This document shows, in pieces, positions 19,890 through 30,531 of a stretch of 55,000 nt of DNA. The stretch is from the NCBI GenBank assembly GCA_905221605.1, contig CAJNDS010001813.1:570934-625933 (forward strand), given 5' to 3'. Both the position numbers and the translations under genes were made by a program. Under the pieces are notes generated by a model, which saw nothing but the letters and a program-made list of their open reading frames with translations, was not told the origin of the DNA and searched no databases. This stretch comes from Symbiodinium natans. Its lineage: Eukaryota > Sar > Dinophyceae > Suessiales > Symbiodiniaceae. Numbering within the stretch: the stretch's first letter is position 1; each line of letters opens with the position of its first letter.

Positions 19890-19973
19890 GTGTACGAAAC
19901 ATCTTGCAGAGGAGGGGCCATGAATTCCGCCTGCAGCTTGTCGTACAGGCGTGTGCAGTACTCCTGCGGGTTT
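19890..19973 (-). CDS. LFxxLG-repeat exon
   Basis: Encodes PQEYCTRLYDKLQAEFMAPP and LQDVS. The LY.KL...F spacing matches the repeat, with glycine lost. Sits between CCCTAAGCCCC and TTTAGGGC blocks. Confidence 0.5.
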
Positions 19974-20940
19974 AGGGCTTAGGGTTGAGGGTTTAGGGTC
20001 TAGGGTTTAGGGTTAGGGCTTAGGGGCCTAGACCACAAAGCCCTACCCCGCGCCCCCCCCAAACAAAACAAAAAAGATCAAGAGAAAAAGGTAGGGGTCC
20101 TAGCTTTCCAGGCCCCCCCAAAGAAAAAACCTGTGCCCGCAATACTCTAACGAACTCTTAGGACTTTGTGCAATTGTGCACCCTCGAACCTCCGAAACCG
20201 CACCAGTATCAAACCACCACCTTAAACCCTAAACATTTTCGACCGCAAACTCAAGCGGTTCCAGTCTTGCACTCCTTGGACGTGGAACTTGGCGGGTGGG
20301 GGGAAAAGTTGCTTTTGAGGACCCCTTTCAAGCAACCCCTGGGAAATCGAAAGGTTTAGGTGTTCCGGCTTGAGGATGTTGGTGTTTAGGTTTGGGGACC
20401 CTGCGCCCTAAAACCTGAGCCCTAAACCCTGAACCCTAAACCCTAAACCCCAAACCCTGCAGATGTTAAGAGCGAGCACTCTCGGGATGCCGACTAAGGG
20501 ATGCATTGTTTAGTCCCGTTGTGCACAACTCGGAAGCAAAAAAGGGTTTAGGGTTTAGGGTTTAGGGTTTAGGGTTTAGGGTTTAGGGTTTAGGGTTTAG
20601 GGTTTAGGGTTTAGGGTTAGGGCTTATGCTTCTCAATTTCCTGAACCTTGAACCTTGAACCCTAAACCACTAGCGACCAAACCCCGCAACCCTAAACCTC
20701 CTAAACCCCCAAACCCTCAACCCCACATACTAAACTCCAAAGCCCAAAGCTCCCAAAACTTCAAAAAACCACCCAAGCCCCCCCCACCCCCCAAACGAAA
20801 AAGAACAACAAAACGGAAAACAAAGCAAACCCTATAGACCCTAAACCTTACACCCAAACCCCAAAACCCAAACCCCAAACCCCAAACCCTAAACCCCAAA
20901 CCCCAAACCCCAAACCCTAAACCCTAAACCCTAAACCCCT

Positions 20941-20997
20941 GTGGTGGGCCTGGCCCATAAGGTGATGGACGTTGGCGGTCCACGTGCTCCCCAAGGC
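20941..20997 (-). CDS. LFxxLG-repeat exon
   Basis: Encodes ALGSTWTANVHHLMGQAHH. Spliced to the exon at 21061-21096 it gives FLAKLFQALGSTWTANVHH, a continuous copy of the 12-residue repeat. The intron between is 63 nt, GC...AG, almost purely CCCTAAA on the coding strand, with GCC on both sides. Confidence 0.75.
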
Positions 20998-21060
20998 CTG
21001 AGGTTTGGGGTTTAGGGTTTAGGGTTTCGGGTCTAGGGTTTAGGGTTTAGGGTTTAGGGC

Positions 21061-21096
21061 CTGGAAGAGCTTGGCCAGAAAGTCGCCGCCCATCTC
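21061..21096 (-). CDS. LFxxLG-repeat exon (36 nt)
   Basis: 12 codons, EMGGDFLAKLFQ, after acceptor GCCCCAG. Continues into the exon at 20941-20997 across a 63-nt telomeric intron. Confidence 0.72.
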
Positions 21097-21570
21097 CTGG
21101 GGCTTGGGGTTTAGGGTTGTGGTTTGGGGTTTAGGGTTTAGGGTTTGGGGTTTGGGGTTTAGGGTTTAGGGTTTGGGGTTTGGGGTTAAGGGTTTGGGGT
21201 TTTGCGGTTTAATGTTTGGGGCTTGGTTTAGGGTTTAGGGTTGGGGTTTGGGGTTTAGGGTTTGGGGTTTGGGGTTTAGGGTTTGGGGTTTAGGGTTTAG
21301 GGCCGGGGTTTGCTCGATAGGGTTCAGGGCTTGGGCGTAGTGTCTAAACCCGAAACCCCAAACCCTAAACACCAAAAGAACAACCAAGCACACACACACA
21401 CACACAAACCCTAGACCCTAAACCCTAAACCCTAAACCCTATAATTACCCTAAACTCTGAACCCTGAACCCTGAACCCTAAACCACAAACCCTAAACCCA
21501 AACCCTAAACCCTAAACCCTTTACCCTAAACCCTATACCCTAAACCCCAACACACACATACACACACCAG

Positions 21571-21639
21571 AGGCCCAGCCTTGAACAGCTCGGAGGAGTA
21601 GCCCGCCCCCAGTGTCTGAAAGAGGTCGGCCGAGAACTC
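21571..21639 (-). CDS. LFxxLG-repeat exon
   Basis: Encodes EFSADLFQTLGAGYSSELFK and AGPL, a near-consensus LFxxLGxxFxxx unit plus the start of the next. Bordered by TTTGGGG/TTTAGGG arrays above and CCCTAAA with CA repeats below. Confidence 0.68.
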
Positions 21640-21719
21640 CTCCCAATCCCAGTTTGGGGGCCGGGGGTTTGAGCTTTGGGGTTTGGGGTTTGGGGTTTTG
21701 GGTTTAAGGTTTAGGGCTT

Positions 21720-23380
21720 CTTTGGGGCTTTGGGGTTTTCAGGGTGTAGAGGTCATCAAACTGCTTCAGAGTAGCAGAGTAGAAGGGCAGGTGGACGTGT
21801 TTCTTTCCTAGGTCTGCCTCTCCTTTTGCTCTTTTCCTAGGTCTGGCTCGACACCTCGGCGGCTCATAGGCTGAAAAACCGTAATTTGAAGCGTTTTCAG
21901 CGTTTCGCGTTCCTGGATAAACCGCGCCAAAAGTTATAAATCGCCGTGTTTATGTACGCTCGCCTCTTTGACAGTGCTCCAAGTCCTAGCAATTACAGTA
22001 TTTACGGACATCTCACACCGTAAATCTCCGCATATCCAGGTCATTGGTAGCTACATTGAGAATACCCCAATCCCTACAGGGAAAGTCGACCCGTTTATTG
22101 GGGGAGATGTGGAACCCCAGTGAACGCAGAGGATTCAGGAAGTTGACGAAGTCGACTGCGGGATCCTTTACGCATGGATTTTACAGCCACGACAAGCAGC
22201 TACAATCAGTACGCCAGTATCGAAATTACCAAGGAGCGCTTGGGCTCAAAATGCCTGAAAACAGCATCCAACATGGTTGCTGAAGGACCTCCGCCCGAAT
22301 AAAACGAAAGCAAAGGCTGGAGTCAAACCTACCAAAACTTACGAAGCATAGGCCGTTAGGTCGCGTGTCAGGAGGAGAACTTACCATAGCTCCTGCCGTG
22401 TGTCATGGGCAGCACATGAGTTGAATCCAAAGAAACTTTTGCCTATGCGAACGATACCCTGAACGATACCCGTACGGTATCCTAGCGATACCCCTTTTTC
22501 GTGATGGAATGGCAACCCCTTTTTGCAACTGGGACTTGGTGACTGCCAGACAGGAATACCCACACACCCTAACCCGCCTTACTCAAAATGGCCTATGACA
22601 CGGCGGCGACATTCTCAACAATCCCATGCATGACTGCTTCGCCCGAAGGAAACGCAGTTTCGGCCGACTTCCTAAAAACCTTCCCCGCAGTGATTTGCTT
22701 TACCGCAAGACAAAAGGTCAATTTTGCATGTTGCGTGTAGCAAGTATAATATTCACGTGCTTTAAAGACTGTACATTGTAGTGTTCATTGCATCTCAAGC
22801 TCCATGGTAATTACGTTGAAAATGAGTCAAATCCTAGCAAGTACATCATTTTACGGGTTTTAGCCCGTGTTTTCCGCATCTCAAGCTCCTATACACTCAC
22901 AAGAACGCGACACAAACCTGCCATGCGCACCATTTATGCACGTTAGCACCCCCCCCTCCCCCAATTTGTGAACACGATGCTCCCATGATGAGTTTGGAGG
23001 GTCTCGTATGGTCTGAAAGCAAGCTTGCATGGCTTAAAACAAGCGGGCGGTGTGGGGGGTGGGGGGGGGGGGGGGGGGGGGGGGGGCACCACCTGCATGT
23101 GCAAACGCATGCTCGCATGCCGGGTATGGAGGGGATTTGTACGGTCCTAAAGCAGGTTTGCTCGGCTTAAAAAAGCGGATCCCTTGTAAGGGTCCGGTCC
23201 ATCCTTTAGCCCCGTGAATCTTACTCCCAAGAGGGGAAAGCTGAAATGGTCAACTGCGCCGGTTTGCTACACCGGGTTGATGATCCCCAAGCGTGCTTTT
23301 TCTATTTAGGAATAAAAGTGTGCCCGTGTTTTTGTTTAAAGGGGGTTATACGGAACCTAAATAAATGGGTTAGAAGGGAA
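21720..23380. other. Telomere-repeat-free stretch
   Basis: About 1.6 kb of unique sequence between repeat exons. It includes a direct duplication (22978-23046 and 23108-23176; TTTGGAGGGTCTCGTATGGT against TATGGAGGGGATTTGTACGG, then GC...GGCTTAAAA) around a 27-bp G-run, and related TCCTAGCAA...TTTACGG phrases at 21980 and 22830. No gene recognised. Perhaps an old DNA transposon. Confidence 0.4.
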
Positions 23381-23431
23381 CACTAAGCCCTAAACCCTAA
23401 ACCCTCTTAAAGAAAGGAATACGGGCGGACC

Positions 23432-23497
23432 AACCCCAGCAAACATCGACGCCGAGACTTCCTCTCCAAACTCGGCGAAGAGCGCGTGGACAAACTC
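23432..23497 (-). CDS. LFxxLG-repeat exon
   Basis: Encodes EFVHALFAEFGEEVSASMFA then GVG, after acceptor CGCCAG. Flanked on the high side by a (TTTAGGG)14 array. Confidence 0.65.
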
Positions 23498-23514
23498 CTG
23501 GCGCGGAAGTTGGT

Positions 23515-23614
23515 TTTAGGGTTTAGGGTTTAGGGTTTAGGGTTTAGGGTTTAGGGTTTAGGGTTTAGGGTTTAGGGTTTAGGGTTTAGGGTTTAGGGTT
23601 TAGGGTTTAGGGTT
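23515..23614. repeat. (TTTAGGG)14 array
   Basis: Perfect array on the high side of the repeat exon at 23432-23497. Confidence 0.97.
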
Positions 23615-23806
23615 CAGAGTTTCGGGCTAAGGGTTCTGCAAGGGCTTCGGGTCCGAACCCTAAACCCTAAAGCACAGCGTAGTTCATGCCTCAGGTTTGT
23701 GGGATACTTCCTGTAGACCCTGTACCCTAAAGAGCTCCACCTTCTGAGGCAGCCAATCTACCTTTTTTGGGCTGCTTAGGTGCAATTCCCTATACCCCAA
23801 ACCCTG

Positions 23807-23916
23807 ACTACTAATTGCTTATGAACTCCCCAAAAAAACACAACATATTCTTCTTTCTAAGGGTAATTTAGGGATTACTTATTTGATTCTTTTGGGGTTC
23901 TTAAGCAAATAGTAGT
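23807..23916. mobile_element. Inverted-repeat element, family A
   Basis: Left ACTACTAATTGCTTATGAAC, right GTTCTTAAGCAAATAGTAGT, pairing almost throughout. Confidence 0.75.
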
Positions 23917-24027
23917 AAACCCTGAACCCAGAACTCCCAAAAGCAGAGCCCAAAGCCTAGGGTTTAGGGTCAGCGGCTGCAGGATATGGTGAGCCCAAAC
24001 CTTGAACCCCAAAGTCCGTTCACCCGA

Positions 24028-25523
24028 TTTTTTTTTGAAAGAAAACACAGCGAAGCTGTACTGCATAGGGGGTTAGGATTTACGACACACCCTAGCCAAG
24101 CGTTGCCAGGAGCTCTCACCTCCATGCGGGCGAATGACCAGCCTGCAATACCTACACTGCCAACCTTTCGCCTGACCCCGAAAATCTAACTCATGCGAGG
24201 GATGAACACCTAAGCCTACCCAATCCATGGTGGTGCGACAGCATGGGAGCAATGCGAGCCCCCGGCCCCGCCGACTCCCGTGGACTTTCAGCCCACATAA
24301 GGTGCATCGCGAGAAGACAGCACCAGGAAAGTGTTGCCAGCTATGCTGGGGATGGAGCTGCGAAAGATGAGCTAAAAACTCAGCGCCCGTGGCGACCCGA
24401 GGGCCAAAGGTTTTGGGGCGTCGTGGTGCTTGGAGAAGCAGCTTGGCTCTAGTGGTGAGAAAGCGAAGCACTTTCCAACAACGGTCATCACTAGTACGAA
24501 AAATGTCGCCCCAAGTTCGAAGGTTATGCCTAGCATCTAACCACTTACTTACCTTGCCAGCCGTCCTATCGGCGTGCTCATTGGCGGTGTACGCCCACCG
24601 CAGGTCAGAGCCGAACTCTAACTCAAACTCCGGCTGGGAGCGATGGGAGCGAACCCACGAGCCCCGCAACCAACGATCAGACAGGCCTTCTTGAACATGG
24701 AGCCACAGATCTGCGTTGGACCAGCTACTCTTAACCCTACGTTTAGCAACCAGCTTGCGGAACAGCTTCATATTAAGCTGCGAGTCACTGCAGAAAGACA
24801 TGGCTCCAGAGGTGTGCTTAATGAGCTGTGTGATCGCAAAGAGTTCGGCACGGGGAACCGTCTGCTTCTTGCCAGGAAGTATTCCGCCTCTATGGGCGAT
24901 GCACTCCCACTGCCCCTCGCTATTCAAGGACACGGCCGAAATACCCCAAGAACAAATCCTGATACGAGGGTCTCGCTGTTGCGACCCTCCACTAGCATCA
25001 GCCCCAAAATAAAACAGAGAACCATCTAAAAGTTCAGACTGGGCCCACAAACCTCCTACCTCAGAGTGCCCGTTTAACGCATCACGCACCGACTCTCTGA
25101 GGGACGTCCAAGCACTAGGTATGATACCCCGAAGCCAGAAACACTGTTGTTTCGGATCTTTGGCCGCATTGACCCACTCAGCAGGCGGAGCGCCAGCTGT
25201 CGCATTCAGGTGCTCGCACTCATACAATAGGTGTTGCAAAGTAGGCGTACTACCACAAAAGGGACATGAGTCAAGACAGCCGTTAGAACTACTAGGGAGC
25301 GAACCCTGAAGTACGCACAGGGCAGCCCGGTAATCGTCCTTCGAGTCACGCAGCGACTTCAAAAACCGTTTAGCAACAGAAAGGTCACCGCCGTGTTCTA
25401 AGCCCTGTCCCCCTTGGTGACCCGCAGCCGTACTCCACAACTTACTCTCCTGCGTAGCGTGAAGCTGGGACAAAAGTTCGGCTCCTATGAGGGGAGAGCA
25501 AATCAACTGGGAATGACTGACCA
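24028..25523 (-). mobile_element. 5'-truncated LINE (non-LTR retrotransposon)
   Basis: Only the 3' part of a LINE is present. The 13-bp sequence TCCGTTCACCCGA flanks it at 24015-24027 and 25524-25536 (target-site duplication). A run of nine T on the + strand at 24028-24036 is the element's poly(A) tail. It sits in an intron of the repeat-protein exons, antisense to the window but in the same sense as the gene. The reverse transcriptase core is missing, as expected from 5' truncation, so the copy is inactive. Confidence 0.93.
24073..25523 (-). CDS. LINE ORF2 C-terminal part: zinc-finger and RNase H domains
   Basis: Open to the stop near 24073. In order: a zinc-binding CPFCGSTPTLQHLLYECEH segment as found after the RT domain of LINEs; an RNase H domain with DASGG (about 24997), RAELFAITQLI, CSDSQLN and ANEHADRTAG, which supply the acidic residues and the C-terminal acidic region; then a second Cys/His segment (CTLCGLKVHG ... 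CRYCRLVI) at the C-terminus. The frame continues upstream into host sequence to 25686 only because the telomeric intron lacks stops. No reverse transcriptase motif is present. Confidence 0.85.
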
Positions 25524-25598
25524 TCCGTTCACCCGAAACCCTAAACCCCAAACCCCAAACTCTAAACCCTAAACTCCTAAAACCCGAAACCCTAACGG

Positions 25599-25686
25599 GC
25601 CGGGCCTGGCCCAGGCTCACCAGCAGGTTGCCGGCAAAGCCGTGGCCAAGGCGCAGAAAGAGGTCCGCCACAAACGGGACGCCCAA
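25599..25686 (-). CDS. LFxxLG-repeat exon upstream of the LINE
   Basis: Encodes GVPFVADLFLRLGHGFAGNL then LVSLGQARP, two consecutive repeat units. The 537-codon frame continuing from here into the LINE is an artefact of a stop-free telomeric intron. Confidence 0.7.
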
Positions 25687-27181
25687 ACCTATTGTAGGGT
25701 TTAGGGTTTAGGATTTAGGGCTAGGGTTTAGGCTTAGGGCTTTGGGAATTTACAAGCCCCCTAAGTCGCCTAGGTAGGTTATACGTCGACTTGCAACCCA
25801 TGAACCTCCAAGTACTCCCAATCCCGGGTTCGTCTAGGGCCTCAGGATTGGTTTAGGGTTTAGGGTTTACGGTTTAGGTTTTTGGGTTTTGGGTCTTAGG
25901 GTTCAGGTTACGTAGCCCAAACAGGCTTGAGGGTTGTGCCCAGAGCGCCCAAACCAAAACCCAAAACCCAAAACCCTAAACCCTAAACCCGAAACCCTAA
26001 ACCCTAAACCATCATCGGATTCCCTCTTAAGGGGCATTGGGCTCTTTGCCAGGAATCACTTCCCAAACCCTGAACGCAGGTTTAGGGTTTAGGGTTTAGG
26101 GTTTAGGGTTTAGGGCCTAGGGGCTTGGTATAAGGATGCCGGGGTCCCATGAAGTCCAGGGCCCCTCTTCTGGCGCATTCGTGGCTCAGGTTCAGGGTTC
26201 AGGGTTCAGGGTTCAGGGTTTAGGGTTTAGGGTTTAGGGTTTAGGGTTTAGGGTGTAGGGTTTACGGCTTAGGGTTTTGGACTTCGCACTGCGCAGTTAG
26301 GTGCCAGGCAGTGATCAGAAGAGCCGGGGCTTAGGGCTTAGGACTTAGAGTTACAGTTTATGGTGCCAAGAAGGGGTCATAGTCATAATTTCGACCAAGC
26401 TGACCCCATATGCAGAATCGGGTATTGCAGCCGAGCCTACCAATTTGTCTGACGGATCTGCTTCCTAAACCCTAAACCCTAAACTCTAAACCCTAGGATC
26501 AGAGGCCGAGCCCTGCTGCTTGACACCTCAACCCTAGCCCTACAAGCCCCAAAGGCCCTACAAGAACGAAGTCGTATAGCCCTAAACCCTAAACCCTAAA
26601 CCCTAAACCCTACATCCTCAACCCTAAACCCTAAACCCTAAACCCTAAACCGAAACCCTAAACCCTAAACCCTAAACCCTAAACCCTAAACCCTAAACCC
26701 TAAACCCTAAACCGCGAGGCCTCCTAAACTCTCTAGGACCCAAGCCTGGGTGGGGTCCAAAGGGGTTCGAGCTCCTGCAGACTTCTTCGGGGTTTCTATA
26801 TGGGTAGTTCTCATAATTTAGGATTTAGGATTTAGGGTTTAGGGTTTAGGGTTTAGGGTTCAGATTGAAAAGGTTGCCCCTTCTTGCTTCTCAAGGGAAC
26901 CTAAACCCCTCAAAAAGGAAACAAGCGTACTACTGGGCATCCCTAGGTGCCTCTTGGGGGGCCCTGATGAAAAGGGTGATACTATTTAACCCGAAAAGCG
27001 ACCCTAGTTGAGAGGACGACCTATCTTACAGCATTGCCATTGTGTGGGGTTTAGGGTTTGTAGGGTTTGGGGGTGTTAGGGTTCAGTTTACCAAGAAAAA
27101 CCCATATTTTGAACCCCATAGACCCCTAAAACCCTAAACCCTAAACCCTAAACCCTAAACCCTAAACCCTAAACCCGAAGC

Positions 27182-27262
27182 CACAATCTAACAATCCGGT
27201 GCAGGCCAAGAGGCTCGCGTAGAGGGCCGCCGTAAAGCGCGGGCCGAAGTGGAGGTGCACCT
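27182..27262 (-). CDS. LFxxLG-repeat exon
   Basis: Encodes HLHFGPRFTAALYASLLACT, with G..F.A.L spacing of the repeat. CCCTAAA array on the low side. Confidence 0.5.
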
Positions 27263-28012
27263 AAACCAAGAACCCGGGGAGGATCCAAAAAGTAGAACCC
27301 CGGGTTTAGGGTTTAGGGTTTAAGGTTTAGGGTTTCGGGTTCCCCAAGTTAGTACCTTATGCGAATATTGGGGTCATTCTTAGGAACCCTTAAGAGGATC
27401 TACTTCTTGGATCCTCCCAGGGGTCTGGGAACGGGTCAAGGTTAGAAGGTTGCAGTTTAGGTTTTATTTTAGAGGTTATATATGGGGCTTCAAGTTGATT
27501 GTAGTGATTCTGGTTGAGGGCTGCCTCAGCAGACCTCGAAGTCACCAAAAAACACCATGAAACCCTTCCCCTCCTGTCCCTCTCTCTCTCTCTCTCTGTG
27601 TTTGCTTTTGTTCAGAGTTCACACCCCTAACCCTAAACCCCAAATTCCTAAAACCCCAAGCCCACAAACTCGGACCCCCCTCCGAGCTCTATGAAGCCTC
27701 CCAACCCTGGAAGCCCTTCAGAAACCCCATACTTTAGGGTTCAGGGTTTAGGGTTTAGGGCTGCCAACAACAACCCGCTCAGGGCCCGTAACCCTTATCC
27801 TTTAAGCCCCTGCGACAACTTGAAGGTTGCATAAACTCCAAACCCTTAAACTTAGTTGTCCAGTACCTAGGGGAACTAAAGGTTAACCTTTGGGATGATA
27901 AGGGGATTAGATTACCCCAAAACGGCTAAAGGTTACACATTCTACTCCGAAACCCTAAACCCTAAACCCCAAACCCTAAACCCTAAACCCTAAACCCTAA
28001 ACGCTAAACCCT

Positions 28013-28125
28013 AGAAGAGCGCCACAGCCGTGACGCCTCGCTGGTAAAGGGCCGGCCAGCAGTGCCGAAGAGCTGGGCCGTGAACATGGAGCCGAGGCGT
28101 CCTGCTCGGAGTCTAGGGGGGTGAA
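28013..28125 (-). CDS. LFxxLG-repeat exon
   Basis: Encodes GRLGSMFTAQLFGTAGRPFT then SEASRLWRSS. LG..F.AQLF fits the repeat. The LTR retrotransposon at 28232 lies in the neighbouring intron. Confidence 0.55.
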
Positions 28126-28231
28126 AGGGTTTAGGGTTTAGGGTCTAGGGTGTAGGGTTTAGGGTCTAGGGTTTAGGGAATTTGGGGAGTTTGGGGAGTT
28201 TAGGAACCCTAAACCCTAAACCCTTAACCTT

Positions 28232-28481
28232 CGCGAGTGAGTAAGAAACCAGTTGGATTACCATGTCTGCAACATGTCGGCTTCGGTCTACAGGAGCCCA
28301 AGCCACAAGCAGAGTGTCTTTTTAAGAAATCATCATGTATAGTGTACAGTGTGAGCACAGACGTTATAGGACACAGACTCCTATCAGAACTTGTGTTGTC
28401 TTGTTGTTTGTTGTGTTGTTCCTGCTTGGTGGAAAAGAGAGCCCTGCGTAACCCCGCTGTGGAGCTTCTTGCCCACGCGAG
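28232..28481 (+). repeat. 5' LTR
   Basis: 250 bp, identical to the 3' LTR except C at 28284 for A. Starts and ends with CGCGAG instead of TG...CA. A 238-bp TG...CA version nested inside is possible, but primer site and ACCTT duplication fit the longer one. Confidence 0.9.
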
Positions 28482-28498
28482 GGTTATGAGCCCAACGC
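28482..28498 (+). promoter_or_regulatory. Primer binding site (tRNA-Met, internal)
   Basis: GGTTATGAGCCCAACGC directly after the LTR is complementary to the anticodon arm of initiator tRNA-Met (GGGCTCATAACC), not to a tRNA 3' end. From memory, Drosophila copia uses the same half-tRNA arrangement. Confidence 0.8.
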
Positions 28499-28533
28499 TA
28501 GGTAAAAGGGCTCTGTAGAAAGTAGACCTTGCC

Positions 28534-30531
28534 ATGGCAAACCTCCCGAATCCTTTCTGGTCAGATGCGCTGCAGCAGGAATTTCGTCGTGCACAACAGA
28601 TGGTGCAGGAGGACCCTGGGGAAAGAGGTGCAGCTACAAGAGAAGGCGATGAATCTGAACGTGAACCGCCATATGAGCTTGGACCTCAAGCCCAGGAAAC
28701 TCCTGAGGCCGCAGCAAGCACAGCGAGGGATGATGTACCCCATGAATTAGCTCCGTGTCCTGCAGAAGTGCTTCGTATTGACCCTATTGCGCTGGCGACA
28801 CAGCCACAGGAACCGGAGGCACAAGTTGCCAGAGAAGCATCACCTGGACATTACAGCGTTACAGTTACAGGCTACAGCGAGTTTTCGGCCATGGAATGCG
28901 GAGCTGTCAAAGCGGAAGATGATCGTGAACTGGTTCCAGTACAGCCTGAGGCTACAGATCCAATGCTACGCGTACTGATGCAAGACCAGCAGTCTTTGGT
29001 AGAGCGAATCGAGAAGCTGGCGAGCTCCAAGGCATCGTCGTCGTCTGCAGGTGCAACCTCCAGTATCCCTGAACCACATCCGAGGGCTGTGTTGCCTCCT
29101 CAGTTCGTTGGCAGACCAGCTGTGACAGGCAAGCCAGCTAACCTTGAGGAAACTGGGACGGGACCTGGTGGGGAAATGAGCCAAATGGGACCGCCAACTG
29201 AGACCCAGGCCCAGGCTCCGAGCGCGGGTGTGGTTGAGCTCGAAGGGTCAAAGGACGCCTGGCGAATCACGCCCGAAGGATTGAAACTAGAGAAACAGAC
29301 TGCAAGCGTAGCTGAGGTCTTAAACCAAAGAGCTAGATCACCTTTGAAGCCCAGAACCCCCAACAGCCCAAAGCAAACCCAAGGGCCTGGGAATCGGAGT
29401 GAAAGCCCTCAAAGGTCGCACCAACCTGTCAGGACGTCAGCTGCGCAGGAGGCGTCAAAGCTCTTGGATGTTGGTGGGGGGAGTGTTGAAGGAGGTCTTT
29501 GGGCGGACCTAAAACCAAAACTGCCGGAAGGGTTTTTCAGCGACGTGGCTGATTTGGCGGCCCCGAAAGTAAAAACACCTCAAGAGTTGTTGGGAGATGT
29601 GGCCGAGGCTCTCGAAGCCAGCCGGGGAAGTCCCCAGGCCGAGAGCCCACGCAACATCAAAACGTTTGAGTCGCTGTCTGGGAGCGACGTCTTGAGTGAT
29701 ATTGCTGAGGAGTTTGAGCGAAACCACCCTCGCAACGTTTGCAAGTTGACGCTGTGTGTTGAAACAGCGAGAGTGCTGAATCAGAGTGCGGACGAGCTCG
29801 AGTCCTTGAAGCTTGAGTTTGAGAGCTTGTGGTTGAGAGTGCATTTAAATGGCCGTCCTTCATTACAAGCCCAAACCTGTCAACAAATCCCGGCCGGAGT
29901 AGGTTTGGACTCTAAGATTGAGAAGCTCTCAGGGCCGAGGGCGAAGGATGATGAGCCCCCAGAACTGAGTTCGGGGGAGAGGCCGTCTAATCAACTAGGT
30001 GCCGGTCAGATTGCTTTTGTGGTGCCTGGAATGTCCACTCCTTGTTGCGGCGATGTCGTTTTCGTCGTGGGTTGGACGTGTTGGAGTCAGATGTGGTATA
30101 AACTTTCGGCTTCGTCGGGGGCTTGGCGTGTTGCTGAAGACGCGGGCGGACCAGTTGACGAAGGGCGAGGGTGTGGCATTGTCCTTGAGTGCAGCGTGGA
30201 AGCTGCTAAAGGGGATAATGGAGACAATGAGCCACCGGGGCACCCGCATCGCGATGATGAGATGACGGGGTGGGACCCGAGTGGAGAGAAGTCTCAACGC
30301 TGGCCGCGTGCGGCTAGCAATGAAGTGTTTCATCAGAAAGAGCATGATCGTGGACGCTGCGCCGTTGTACTGAAGTTGGTGGTGCTAGCACTTTCGCGTT
30401 GGTGCGCCCTGGTTTGTCTGTATCATCAATCCGTTGCGCTCTTTTGTGTGCCGAGGGCAAATCGGCCGGATTGTTGTCCGCTTGTGGCCCTTCTTGTGGT
30501 TGACGGTCAGTATCGTGGCTTTCTTTTGTGA
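28534..30531 (+). CDS. LTR-element ORF1, gag-like position
   Basis: 665 codons starting MANLPNPFWSDALQQEFRRA, 36 bp after the primer site. The product is acidic and rich in E, P, Q and S, with short coiled-coil-like stretches (DQQSLVERIEKLASS). No CCHC knuckle is visible. Position suggests a Gag-like structural protein. The last part (after about residue 500) looks less protein-like and may be read-through. Confidence 0.55.
   Translation: MANLPNPFWSDALQQEFRRAQQMVQEDPGERGAATREGDESEREPPYELGPQAQETPEAAASTARDDVPHELAPCPAEVLRIDPIALATQPQEPEAQVAREASPGHYSVTVTGYSEFSAMECGAVKAEDDRELVPVQPEATDPMLRVLMQDQQSLVERIEKLASSKASSSSAGATSSIPEPHPRAVLPPQFVGRPAVTGKPANLEETGTGPGGEMSQMGPPTETQAQAPSAGVVELEGSKDAWRITPEGLKLEKQTASVAEVLNQRARSPLKPRTPNSPKQTQGPGNRSESPQRSHQPVRTSAAQEASKLLDVGGGSVEGGLWADLKPKLPEGFFSDVADLAAPKVKTPQELLGDVAEALEASRGSPQAESPRNIKTFESLSGSDVLSDIAEEFERNHPRNVCKLTLCVETARVLNQSADELESLKLEFESLWLRVHLNGRPSLQAQTCQQIPAGVGLDSKIEKLSGPRAKDDEPPELSSGERPSNQLGAGQIAFVVPGMSTPCCGDVVFVVGWTCWSQMWYKLSASSGAWRVAEDAGGPVDEGRGCGIVLECSVEAAKGDNGDNEPPGHPHRDDEMTGWDPSGEKSQRWPRAASNEVFHQKEHDRGRCAVVLKLVVLALSRWCALVCLYHQSVALFCVPRANRPDCCPLVALLVVDGQYRGFLL

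Noticed and set aside
24073-25686. A single 537-residue protein
   Set aside because: The first about 54 codons are a host exon plus telomeric intron; only the part after the 25523 target duplication belongs to the LINE.
28238-28475. 238-bp LTR with TG...CA ends and a 6-bp CGCGAG target duplication
   Set aside because: CGCGAG also occurs on the inner side of both LTRs, and ACCTT is duplicated outside; the 250-bp definition explains all four borders.
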